DNA of 22,062 nt from Desulfobacteraceae bacterium (GTDB lineage Bacteria > Desulfobacterota > Desulfobacteria > Desulfobacterales > SURF-15). Shown one piece after another: positions 7,397 to 14,611 of this stretch (positions are counted from its first letter, which is position 1; each line of letters starts with the position of its first letter). The translations under genes were made by a program, and so were the position numbers. The DNA lies in assembly GCA_003599475.1 (NCBI GenBank), contig QZKK01000254.1, positions 1 to 22,062 on the forward strand, in the 5' to 3' direction. Below the pieces are notes generated by a model. That model was not told where the DNA came from. It saw nothing but the letters and a program-made list of their open reading frames with translations, and ran no database searches.

Positions 7397-7819
7397 ATGA
7401 TCGCCTTTGATTTACAGTGCAACAACGGGCATTCGTTCGAGGGTTGGTTTGAAGACGGCAAGGCGTACGAAGACCAGAAGAAAAGGAAACTGATTGCATG
7501 CCCCGTCTGCAATTCAACGGCTGTCTCCAAAATATTATCGACCTTTGCGATAAAACGCACATCCGACTTCGATCCGAATGCACCGGCCTCCCAGGATAAG
7601 ATCGAGGATATCGGCAAGAAGATCGTCGATTTTGTCGAAAAAAATTTCGACAACGTCGGCTCTGATTTTGCTAAGGAAGCCCTGAAAATCCATTACGGGG
7701 TTACCGAACCGAGGAATATCCGTGGCGTGAGCAGCCCGGAGGAAGAAAAAGTCCTCAAACAGGAAGGGATCCAGTACTACAAGATCCCCGTTCCACCACC
7801 GCAGGATACGGACAACTGA
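7397..7819 (+). CDS. DUF1178 family protein (zinc-ribbon-like N-terminus)
   Basis: Cytoplasmic protein of 140 residues, a family of unknown function. The start MIAFDLQCNNGHSFEGWF is the family hallmark. Cys8 and His12 with Cys35 and Cys38 (ACPVCNS) look like a four-ligand zinc site. The C-terminal half is charged (a DKIEDIGKKIVDFVEKNFDNV stretch from about 55) and carries the VGSDFAKEALKIHYG segment usual in the family, which ends in a proline-rich tail. The ATG at 7397 is chosen over a TTG nine bases earlier because it gives the family N-terminus; the GGAG at 7381 is rather far. It starts the plus-strand run, but 134 bp and inverted repeats separate it from the acyl-CoA synthetase genes. Confidence 0.85.
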   Translation: MIAFDLQCNNGHSFEGWFEDGKAYEDQKKRKLIACPVCNSTAVSKILSTFAIKRTSDFDPNAPASQDKIEDIGKKIVDFVEKNFDNVGSDFAKEALKIHYGVTEPRNIRGVSSPEEEKVLKQEGIQYYKIPVPPPQDTDN

Positions 7820-7878
7820 TCGATTAGCGCCCGCTCGTCCGCTCTCTTTGACCGTTTAGGAGCCATACATTTACCATT

Positions 7879-7933
7879 GATCCCGCATTTTCTGCGCTCG
7901 ATCGGGATCGGTGGCGTTGCCGATACGATCGGC
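7879..7933. repeat. two short inverted repeats upstream of the acyl-CoA synthetase alpha gene
   Basis: GATCCCG (7879-7885) pairs with CGGGATC (7903-7909) around 17 bases. GCCGAT (7919-7924) pairs with ATCGGC (7928-7933) around 3 bases, just ahead of the ribosome binding site GAGGAG at 7941-7946. No T-run follows either, so neither is a typical terminator of the DUF1178 gene. The second could form a leader hairpin. Both may be chance in GC-rich DNA. Confidence 0.25.
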
Positions 7934-7953
7934 TGCGCCCGAGGAGATCTTGA

Positions 7954-9321
7954 TTGAATTTTCAATCGCTGTTCAATCCCGAGACCATGGCCGTCATCGG
8001 GGTATCCCTCACCAATGACCGTCATCCCGCAAACGTGGTTTTCAATAAAACGCTTCTCCGGTCCCCGGTAAAGGTTTTTGCCGTAAACCCCAAGGGGGGA
8101 AGACTCCAAGGGGAGAAAGTATATTCCCGCATCGGGGACGTTCCTGATCGGGTCGATCTTGCCGTCATCGCGGTTCGCGCGGAATTTGCGCCGGAGGTGC
8201 TCGAAGAATGCATAGAGGCAGGCTGCGGCGGTGCGACGATCATCTCGGGAGGATTTTCGGAAATCGGCCGGAAAGATCTTCAGGATCGGCTGGTAGCGTC
8301 CGCCGAAAAGGCCGACTTCCCCTTCATCGGGCCCAATTGTCTAGGTATTTATGCGCCGCCTCGGGTGGACACCTTCTTTCTCCCCACGGAGCGAATGGTG
8401 CGCCCGGAACCCGGGTCTGTGGCATTGGTCAGCCAGAGCGGCGGGGTTCTGGTAGATCAGATGGTTAAGTTTGCCAACGAGGGAATCGGGATATCCAAGG
8501 CAATCAGCATCGGGAACAAGGCGTTTGTCACCGAGCTGGAGATGCTCGAATATCTGTGCAAAGATCGAGATACAAAGGTCATTGCCTTCTATATCGAAGG
8601 ATTCGGAAGGAACGAGGGGAGGAAATTCGTCCTGGCTTCCAGCCGCTGCGCGAAACCGGTCATCGTGCTGAAAGCCGGAAAAAGTTCCAGTGGGCGCAAG
8701 GCCGTTACCAGCCACACCGCTTCCCTTGCGGGTGATTATAACGTATTCTCCTCGATTTTGGACCAGTTCGGGCTTGTCGAGGCAAAGAATGAATTCGAGA
8801 TGCTGGCTTTCTGCGAATCCCTCAGTCATTACAGCCGTTCCATCGGAGGTAGAGTCGGGATCATCTCCCCAAGCGGCGGACACGCCGCCCTCGCGGTGGA
8901 TTTTTGTTCCGCTCGCGGCCTGACCGTTGAGGAGCTTTCCGAACACAATCGAAACAAGATAAGGGAAGAGCTCTCCGACAGCATCCGTGAAATCGTCTCC
9001 CTTCGAAATCCCATAGACCTGACGGGGAGCGCGGTCGATCAGGATTTCGTCGCAGCCGCAGAGGGGATGAGCCGGGCCGAAGAGATCGACTGCGTCATTA
9101 TTCTGCTTTTGCCCTATTCGCCGGGGATTTCCTCGGATCTGGGGGCCCGGATCAGTCATATGTTCCGGGGTTCCGGGAAGCCGCTGGTTGCCTATGTCCC
9201 TCATCTTGAAAAATACCGGATGCTGATTGAAGGATTCGAACTGAACCGAATTCCGGTTTCGCCCTCCATCGAAGGCGCGGTGCTGATGGTGGAAGCGCTG
9301 AGGAGGTGCCGCACGTGCTGA
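7954..9321 (+). CDS. ADP-forming acyl-CoA (acetyl-CoA) synthetase, alpha subunit
   Basis: 455 residues. It provides the CoA-binding and phosphohistidine part of an enzyme interconverting acyl-CoA, ADP and phosphate with acid, CoA and ATP. Domains in order are a Rossmann CoA-binding domain (about 5-130, AVIGVS at 13-18 and FIGPNCLGIY), a succinyl-CoA-ligase-like domain (about 152-290, VALVSQSGGVL) and a second ligase domain (about 300-450, IISPSGGHAAL). His254 in TSHTASLAG is the expected phosphorylated histidine. The only sensible start is TTG at 7954, with a strong GAGGAG seven bases before it; the next Met lies inside the CoA-binding fold. The 3' end overlaps the beta gene. In archaea such enzymes make ATP from acyl-CoA; in a fermenting or syntrophic bacterium either direction is possible. 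Acyl specificity cannot be read here. Confidence 0.9.
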   Translation: MNFQSLFNPETMAVIGVSLTNDRHPANVVFNKTLLRSPVKVFAVNPKGGRLQGEKVYSRIGDVPDRVDLAVIAVRAEFAPEVLEECIEAGCGGATIISGGFSEIGRKDLQDRLVASAEKADFPFIGPNCLGIYAPPRVDTFFLPTERMVRPEPGSVALVSQSGGVLVDQMVKFANEGIGISKAISIGNKAFVTELEMLEYLCKDRDTKVIAFYIEGFGRNEGRKFVLASSRCAKPVIVLKAGKSSSGRKAVTSHTASLAGDYNVFSSILDQFGLVEAKNEFEMLAFCESLSHYSRSIGGRVGIISPSGGHAALAVDFCSARGLTVEELSEHNRNKIREELSDSIREIVSLRNPIDLTGSAVDQDFVAAAEGMSRAEEIDCVIILLLPYSPGISSDLGARISHMFRGSGKPLVAYVPHLEKYRMLIEGFELNRIPVSPSIEGAVLMVEALRRCRTC

Positions 9322-10001
9322 CTCCTGAAATGAATGAGATCCTCTCTGCATCAAAGAAATACGGGTGGGTTCTTGAACCGGATGCCAAACGGCTGCTGTC
9401 GATGGCCGGAGTGACGGTCCCCAAATATGAGTGGGTAAAAGATCTCGAAGCGGCCAAAAGAGCGGCAAGCGCGATCGGTTTTCCCGTGGTCGGAAAGATC
9501 GTATCCCCAAAGATCCTCCATAAATCCGACTGCGGCGGGGTGATCCTTGGAATCGATGGGGAAAGGGAGCTTGCGGCGGCTTATGACAAATTGAAAAAGA
9601 TAGAGGGCTTCGACGGCATGTTGATCGAGGAGACCCTCGCGGGGGTCGAGTTGATTGTGGGCGCCAAGAACGATTTTCAATTCGGGCCGATCCTTTTACT
9701 CGGAATGGGGGGGACCGGCGTCGAGATTTACAACGATGCCAGCATCCGGATGGCCCCCATCGACGCCGCAGATGTGTCATCGATGATCGGAGGGTTGAAG
9801 GCTCGCCGCATCATCGAAGGATATCGAGGGTCTTCTCCCGTTCGTCTCGAAGAACTGACCCGCCTGCTCCTCGTCTTTTCCGACCTGGCGATGGCGTTTG
9901 AAGATTTTCTCGACAGCATCGATCTCAATCCGGTCATGTGCACAGATGCCGGCTGCGTCGTGGCCGACGCCAGGATCGTTTTCAAGGAGGAGGACAAGTA
10001 A
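9315..10001 (+). CDS. ADP-forming acyl-CoA synthetase, beta subunit (ATP-grasp)
   Basis: 228 residues, the usual length of a separate beta subunit, binding nucleotide and accepting the phosphoryl group from the alpha subunit. An ATP-grasp fold runs through the protein. His69 in ILHKSDCGGV is the conserved second phosphohistidine; GPILLLGMGGTGVEIYND and DLNPVMC...VVADARIV are the family's C-terminal motifs. I chose GTG at 9315 because AGGAGG (9301-9306) lies eight bases upstream. An in-frame GTG at 9306 overlaps that same site, and an ATG at 9330 is a weaker alternative. The start overlaps the alpha stop by 7 bp, so the subunits are probably made in step. Many bacterial homologues fuse alpha and beta; here they are separate, as in archaea. 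Confidence 0.88.
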   Translation: MLTPEMNEILSASKKYGWVLEPDAKRLLSMAGVTVPKYEWVKDLEAAKRAASAIGFPVVGKIVSPKILHKSDCGGVILGIDGERELAAAYDKLKKIEGFDGMLIEETLAGVELIVGAKNDFQFGPILLLGMGGTGVEIYNDASIRMAPIDAADVSSMIGGLKARRIIEGYRGSSPVRLEELTRLLLVFSDLAMAFEDFLDSIDLNPVMCTDAGCVVADARIVFKEEDK

Positions 10002-10003
10002 GC

Positions 10004-10121
10004 GTTCGGCGTTCAACGCTCGATCTCTTCCGTGCCGCTTTCGGCATTAATCGGGAAAGAAACTGCTTAATATTTTTCTTTCCTGAACGCTGAACCCCTG
10101 AACACTGAAACACCCGAAACC
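10004..10121. repeat. heptad-type inverted array between the acyl-CoA synthetase beta and USP genes
   Basis: Left part: GTTCGGC, GTTCAAC and GCTCGAT follow the stop codon directly (10004-10024). Right part: TGAACGC, TGAACCCC, TGAACAC, TGAAACACC and CGAAACC (10084-10121) are in the reverse-complement style, with spacing mostly 7 and sometimes 8 or 9. About 60 bases of unlike sequence lie between, including an AT-rich stretch. CGAAACC also closes the related array at 14529-14598. No coding role is visible. Confidence 0.55.
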
Positions 10122-10141
10122 TTCTAGAAAGGAGAATCTCG

Positions 10142-11086
10142 ATGCCGGATAAGATAACAAAGAAAATCGTCGTTCCTGTGGATGGATCGGAGAAGAGCCT
10201 CAAATCTCTGGATTACCTGCGTCTGATGTTCGGACCGGAGCATGATCTGGAGGTCACCCTTCTCTATATCCTGCCGACCATGCCCCCCATACTGGAGGAC
10301 GAGAGAGAGAAAGATCCCAGGATCGCCCAGAAGTTGAAGGCCGTCGAAGAAAAAAACGTAAAACTGGCCGAATCCATCCTGTCGCAGGCAAAAGCCGGTC
10401 TGCTGGAGAAAGGATTCAAAGAAAACCGCGTCGGGACCGTTTACAGGAAAAAGGAGTCCGGCGTCGCAAAGGATATCTGCAACTGGTCGGAAAGCAAACG
10501 GATGGATGCCATCATGATCAGCACGCGGGGGAGAACCCGGATGCAGGAATTTTTTATGGGGGAAGTATCCAGGAGTGTCATGGAATATTGCCCCGAATCT
10601 CCGATTTGGATGCTGGAGCCGGTCGTCCGGAAAAAAGGGGTGCTCGTCTGCGTGGACAACTCCGGGAATGCCCTCAAGGCGGTCGACCATGCAGGATTTA
10701 TGCTTTCCGGCACCGACTGCCCGGTGGTTCTCTTTCACACCAAGAGACAGTTGAGTCGCTTCGTTCCGTCTGAAATTCTCAAGGATGACCCTGAGCTCGA
10801 AGAGATCTGGAAAAATGTGGATGCCGAGAAGGTGGCTCCGTTCCTGGTCAAGGCCGAAGAGATGCTTCTTTCTGCCGGCATCGAAAAAGCTCGGATCCAG
10901 ACAAAAATTGTAGACGGAACCCGAAGTGCGGCCTCGGATATCAAACGGGCTGCGAATCGCTACGACTGCGGAACGGTTGTGGTCGGGCGACGCGGACTTA
11001 CCGGCATCAAAGAGCTCGTAACGGGAAGCGTCACCCGGAAACTGCTGGAGGATATTTCCGGAATGGCGGTCTGGATTGTCGGATAG
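10142..11086 (+). CDS. tandem-domain universal stress protein (UspA family)
   Basis: Cytoplasmic protein of 314 residues with two Usp domains (about 6-160 and 165-314). The second has the complete ATP-binding pattern G-x2-G-x9-G-S (GRRG 282-285, GS 295-296). The first is degenerate: Ser127 replaces the first Gly and GE (140-141) replaces GS, although the early VPVDGSEKS is kept. So one domain probably binds ATP and the other is structural or regulatory. The ATG at 10142 has AAGGAG eight bases upstream. It follows the acyl-CoA synthetase genes after a repeat-containing 140-bp spacer, so it may be co-transcribed. A regulatory link to energy metabolism is an inference from position. Confidence 0.88.
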   Translation: MPDKITKKIVVPVDGSEKSLKSLDYLRLMFGPEHDLEVTLLYILPTMPPILEDEREKDPRIAQKLKAVEEKNVKLAESILSQAKAGLLEKGFKENRVGTVYRKKESGVAKDICNWSESKRMDAIMISTRGRTRMQEFFMGEVSRSVMEYCPESPIWMLEPVVRKKGVLVCVDNSGNALKAVDHAGFMLSGTDCPVVLFHTKRQLSRFVPSEILKDDPELEEIWKNVDAEKVAPFLVKAEEMLLSAGIEKARIQTKIVDGTRSAASDIKRAANRYDCGTVVVGRRGLTGIKELVTGSVTRKLLEDISGMAVWIVG

Positions 11087-11131
11087 AGAGGATCCCGTAG
11101 AACGAACCGGTGCCGTTTGCGGAGAGGAAAT

Positions 11132-11181
11132 CCGGGAAGATCTAAATCAAGAATCTAAAATCAAAAATCTAAATTTCCCGG
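11132..11181. repeat. AT-rich heptad array within a 7-bp palindrome, upstream of the glycosyltransferase gene
   Basis: From 11139 to 11173 the sequence reads as five consecutive 7-bp units: GATCTAA, ATCAAGA, ATCTAAA, ATCAAAA, ATCTAAA. CCGGGAA (11132-11138) and TTCCCGG (11175-11181) enclose the array as a perfect inverted repeat. Units differ completely from those of the other arrays, but period and location are the same. It occupies part of the 167-bp spacer between the USP and glycosyltransferase genes; I see no strong promoter there. Confidence 0.55.
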
Positions 11182-11253
11182 TTTCCCCTTGAATCCTGTG
11201 AAATAGATGTTAGTCTATCCGGTATCACGTTTACTGGAGGTCCCTGAACTTTT

Positions 11254-12519
11254 ATGGGGAAAAATATCGGTTTTGTTTCCACTCGTTTTGCCGGAACCGA
11301 CGGTGTATCCCTTGAATCGAGCAAATGGCGGGAAGCTCTCGTCAAAAACGGTCATCGGTGCTATTGGTTCGCCGGTGAGCTGGACCGCTCCCCGGAAAGA
11401 AGCTTCCTTGTCCCAGCAGCCCACTTCCAGCATGAACGGATCGAGCAGATCGACCGGGAGGTCTTCGGGAAAAAGAAGCGCTCCTCCGAGCTGACCGATG
11501 AAATTCATGCGCTGAAGGTCCTTCTGAAGAGAAAGCTCAGGGAGTTTATCGAAAAGTTCGATATCGATCTATTGATCGTAGAAAACGCACTTACCATTCC
11601 GATGAATGTCCCCCTGGGGCTTGCCATCACCGAGCTGGTGGCAGAGACGCTCATTCCCACCATCGCCCATCACCACGATTTTTACTGGGAGCGGGTCCGA
11701 TTCGCATTGAATGCGGTGGGCGACTACATCCGGATGGCGTTTCCGCCAAACCTTCCCAGTATCGAGCATGTGGTCATCAATTCCGCAGCCCAGGAGGAGC
11801 TTGCGCTTCGTACCGGCATCTCTTCTACCATCATCCCCAATGTCCTCGATTTCGAAAACCCGCCGGTTGTCAACATCGAGCGGACCGAAGCCTTCCGGGA
11901 ATCGATCGGGCTGGAGCCGGGGGATCTCATGATTCTGCAGCCGACCCGGATCATCCAGAGAAAGGGGATCGAACATGCCATCGAGCTTGTCAAGGAGTTG
12001 AAGAACCCGCGCTGCAAACTGGTGATTTCCCATGAAGCCGGCGATGAAGGAATGGAATACGCCGAATGGCTGAACGAAGAGGCAAGAAACCACGGCGTAG
12101 ACCTTCGCACCTTCAATGCCCGCATGCTGGATCCTCTAAACGATAACGGCCATCCTCAAAAACAGCAATTTTCGTTGTGGGATGTCTATCCGCATGCCGA
12201 TTTCATCACCTATCCGAGCCTCTACGAAGGATTCGGAAACGCATTCCTGGAAGCCGTATATTTCAAGAAGCCGATTCTGATCAACCGATATTCCATCTTT
12301 GTCCGTGACATCGAACCGAGAGAGTTCGATCTTGCCGTGATGGACGGGTTTCTTACCAGAAAGACGGTCGAAAAAATTCGAAAGGTTCTGGAGGATCCCG
12401 AGGAAAGAAAAAGAATGGTCGACCGCAACTATGAAATCGCCAGAAGATACTATTCTTTTGCGGTCCTCGAACGATGGTTGAAGACCCTTTTCAGCAACTT
12501 TTTCGGCATGAACGTGTAG
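11254..12519 (+). CDS. GT-B fold glycosyltransferase, family 4-like (substrate unknown)
   Basis: Cytoplasmic enzyme of 421 residues that should transfer a sugar from a nucleotide-sugar donor. The N-terminal acceptor half has a glycine-rich loop (FAGTDGVSLESSKW, 12-25) and AHHHDFYWER (138-147). The C-terminal donor half has LQPTRIIQRKGIEHAI (with R232 and K237) and the E-x7-E motif, Glu325 and Glu333, in YEGFGNAFLE. The distinctive GTDGVSLE loop recalls enzymes annotated as mannosylglucosylglycerate synthase (compatible solute synthesis), but I cannot confirm that. The ATG at 11254 follows TGGAGG at a longish 13 bases. Its 3' end overlaps the convergent branching enzyme gene by 29 bp. It is not a GT5 or GT3 glycogen synthase, and a direct role in glycogen is unproven. 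Confidence 0.8.
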   Translation: MGKNIGFVSTRFAGTDGVSLESSKWREALVKNGHRCYWFAGELDRSPERSFLVPAAHFQHERIEQIDREVFGKKKRSSELTDEIHALKVLLKRKLREFIEKFDIDLLIVENALTIPMNVPLGLAITELVAETLIPTIAHHHDFYWERVRFALNAVGDYIRMAFPPNLPSIEHVVINSAAQEELALRTGISSTIIPNVLDFENPPVVNIERTEAFRESIGLEPGDLMILQPTRIIQRKGIEHAIELVKELKNPRCKLVISHEAGDEGMEYAEWLNEEARNHGVDLRTFNARMLDPLNDNGHPQKQQFSLWDVYPHADFITYPSLYEGFGNAFLEAVYFKKPILINRYSIFVRDIEPREFDLAVMDGFLTRKTVEKIRKVLEDPEERKRMVDRNYEIARRYYSFAVLERWLKTLFSNFFGMNV

Positions 12520-14506
12520 TATCGACCCGGATCAGCACCAGGGCCGTCCGGCTGGGCAGGTATAGACTCAGGCAGCACCGGTTTCCTGCCCGGGGAAGCG
12601 CCGGGTGAAGCTGATCCGGCGCAAGCCTTTCGTATCCCCCGTACTCCTTTTCATCGGTGTTAAAAATCATGCGGTAATTTCCGGCTGCGGCATCCACCCA
12701 GTAGTCGGGAAGGGAGCGGTTGGGGTGGAAATTGAAGACAAACAACAGCTTCCCGCGGCTGAAGGCGATGATTTTATCGTCCCCATGTTCGTAGCGCAAG
12801 CGGGGGCCTGCGGATTGAAAGATCCGAAAGTTTTTGGCCAATGCGATCATTTCCCGATCGAATGCCGCCAATCGTCCATATTTCAACTCAGGATCGTCTG
12901 CAAGGTGCCAAAGCCGCCGCGCATATCGATATGACCAGCCGTTTCCTTCCCTGGGAAAATCGATCCATTCGGGGTGGCCGAACTCGTTTGCCATGAAATT
13001 CAGATATCCGTCTCCTGCCGTTGCCAGCGTGATGAGCCGGATCATCTTAATCAGGGCGATCCCCCGGTCGACAGCCGGATGATCGTCGCCCGATTTCATA
13101 TGATCGTACATGGCAGAGCCGATCAGCCTGAAAATCAGGGTTTGACCTCCCACCAGGGCCTGGTCGTGGGATTCGACGTACCCGATGGACTTTTCTCCGC
13201 TGCGGCGCTTGACCAGCTCATGCCAGAGATAGCCCATCGGCCACTTTTCATCCGGATACTCCTTGAGCAGTTTTATCCAACAATCGGCCGTCCCCATCGC
13301 AAACCGGTAGTCGAATCCGATACCACCATCTTCGAGCCGAACGCCAAGCCCGGGCATACCGCTGACGTCTTCTGCGACGCTGATGGCATCGGGCCTCAGA
13401 GCATGGATGATTTTGTTGGCCAGAGCCAGATATACCAGCGCATCTTCGTCGACATTCGAATCGAAATAATCGTCATACGAGCTGAAAGCCTTCCCCAGCC
13501 CATGGTGAAGGTAGAGCATGCTGGTGACGCCGTCGAATCGGAATCCATCCACCCGATACTCATCGAGCCAGAATCGGCAGTTTGACAGGAGAAAATGGAG
13601 CACCTGATGTTTCCCATAGTCGAAGCAGCGCGAGTTCCAGGCGGTATGCACGCCCCGGCAGCCGTCGTGGAAAAACTGAAATTGCGTTCCATCGAATCGG
13701 CTCAACCCCTCGACTTCGTTGGAAGCTGCATGGGAGTGCACAAGATCGATGATGACCCGCACACCCTCGGCATGGGCCGTATCGATCAGAATTTTCAGTT
13801 CCTCCGGGGTCCCGAAGCGCGAGCTTGCGGCGAAAAAACTGGAAACGTGGTATCCGAAAGATCCGTAGTAGGGGTGTTCCATAACGGCCATCATCTGAAG
13901 CGTATTGTATCCGGCCGCAATGATTCGGGGGAGGACCTTTTCGCTGAATTCGAGGTAGGTACCGACCTTTTCCTCCTCCTGGGCCGTGCCTACGTGCGCC
14001 TCATAGACAAGGGGGGGATCCGGTGAAGAGATCGGATCGAAGCATTTCCATTGGTGCGGAGTGGAAGGATGCCAGACCTGTGCGTTATAAATCAGCGTCA
14101 TCGGATCCTGCACCACCCGGCGTGCATAGGCGGGGATGCGGTCCCCTGAGCCGCCGGGCCAATGGATTCTAAGGCGGTACAGCATCCCGTGCGCCAATCC
14201 GTCCCCGGGAATCCGGATTTCCCATACTCCGTCACCGCCGGTCCGATGGAGAGCAAACTCGGGAATTTCCCGCCACCCGGTCGGTTCGCCGATGAAAAAG
14301 ATCCCCGATGCATTGGGCGCCCATTCTCGGAAAACCCACTCGCCGTTTCGAAAATGAAGGCCGAAATACTCATGACCGGAAGCAAAATCGGTCAGGCGCA
14401 TTTTCCCCTGCGTAAGCTTCCGCTCCGTCTCTTCCACCTTCCGGAGCCTGCGCTCCAAAGCGGCCCGATACGGCTGCAGAAAAGGATCGATCGCCAGAAG
14501 TTTCAA
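12491..14506 (-). CDS. glgB: 1,4-alpha-glucan branching enzyme, eukaryote-type GH13_8
   Basis: 671 residues; cuts alpha-1,4 chains and rejoins them as alpha-1,6 branches. A CBM48 domain (about 45-140, VFREWAPNASGIFFIGEPTGW) precedes the GH13 barrel, and an all-beta C-terminal domain follows from about 570. Catalytic residues are Asp325 (GFRFDGVTSM), Glu379 (VAEDVSGMP) and Asp448 (ESHDQALVG). Long blocks such as MEHPYYGSFGYHVSSFFAA and LNFMANEFGHPEWIDFPR closely follow human GBE1 and plant enzymes (GH13_8), not the GH13_9 GlgB of E. coli. The start is TTG at 14506 with GGAGG four bases upstream; the next Met is residue 36. The last residues (TTRSCRKSC) are encoded where the gene overlaps the glycosyltransferase and look like a recent extension. 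It is the last gene of the glycogen cluster. Confidence 0.93.
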   Translation of the reverse strand: MKLLAIDPFLQPYRAALERRLRKVEETERKLTQGKMRLTDFASGHEYFGLHFRNGEWVFREWAPNASGIFFIGEPTGWREIPEFALHRTGGDGVWEIRIPGDGLAHGMLYRLRIHWPGGSGDRIPAYARRVVQDPMTLIYNAQVWHPSTPHQWKCFDPISSPDPPLVYEAHVGTAQEEEKVGTYLEFSEKVLPRIIAAGYNTLQMMAVMEHPYYGSFGYHVSSFFAASSRFGTPEELKILIDTAHAEGVRVIIDLVHSHAASNEVEGLSRFDGTQFQFFHDGCRGVHTAWNSRCFDYGKHQVLHFLLSNCRFWLDEYRVDGFRFDGVTSMLYLHHGLGKAFSSYDDYFDSNVDEDALVYLALANKIIHALRPDAISVAEDVSGMPGLGVRLEDGGIGFDYRFAMGTADCWIKLLKEYPDEKWPMGYLWHELVKRRSGEKSIGYVESHDQALVGGQTLIFRLIGSAMYDHMKSGDDHPAVDRGIALIKMIRLITLATAGDGYLNFMANEFGHPEWIDFPREGNGWSYRYARRLWHLADDPELKYGRLAAFDREMIALAKNFRIFQSAGPRLRYEHGDDKIIAFSRGKLLFVFNFHPNRSLPDYWVDAAAGNYRMIFNTDEKEYGGYERLAPDQLHPALPRAGNRCCLSLYLPSRTALVLIRVDTTRSCRKSC

Positions 14507-14528
14507 GAGGCCTCCATCAAGATAGAGC

Positions 14529-14598
14529 GTTCAGCGTTCAGTGTTCAGTGTTCAGCGTTCAGGATCTGCCCTCAAGCCGAAACCTGGAACGCGAAACC
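14529..14598. repeat. GTTCAGY heptad tandem array with inverted partner units, between glgA and glgB
   Basis: Five perfect-register 7-bp units run from 14529 to 14563: GTTCAGC, GTTCAGT, GTTCAGT, GTTCAGC, GTTCAGG. After 14 bases come CGAAACC, TGGAACG and CGAAACC (14578-14598), again every 7 bp but in the opposite sense, so the two blocks can pair imperfectly. The array fills most of the 105-bp spacer between the glgA stop and the glgB TTG. It ends 23 bases before the glgB start, so it would lie in the leader of glgB on a shared mRNA. Confidence 0.65.
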
Positions 14599-14611
14599 TC
14601 CAAAATGCAAT

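Noticed and set aside
8341..9780. 479-codon minus-strand frame opposite the acyl-CoA synthetase genes
   Set aside because: Rich in Arg, Pro and Ser, low-complexity composition typical of antisense shadows; both sense-strand genes are convincing.
14529..14598. CRISPR array
   Set aside because: Units are 7 bp with no spacers; repeats of 23 or more bases separated by unique sequence are absent, and no cas genes are present.
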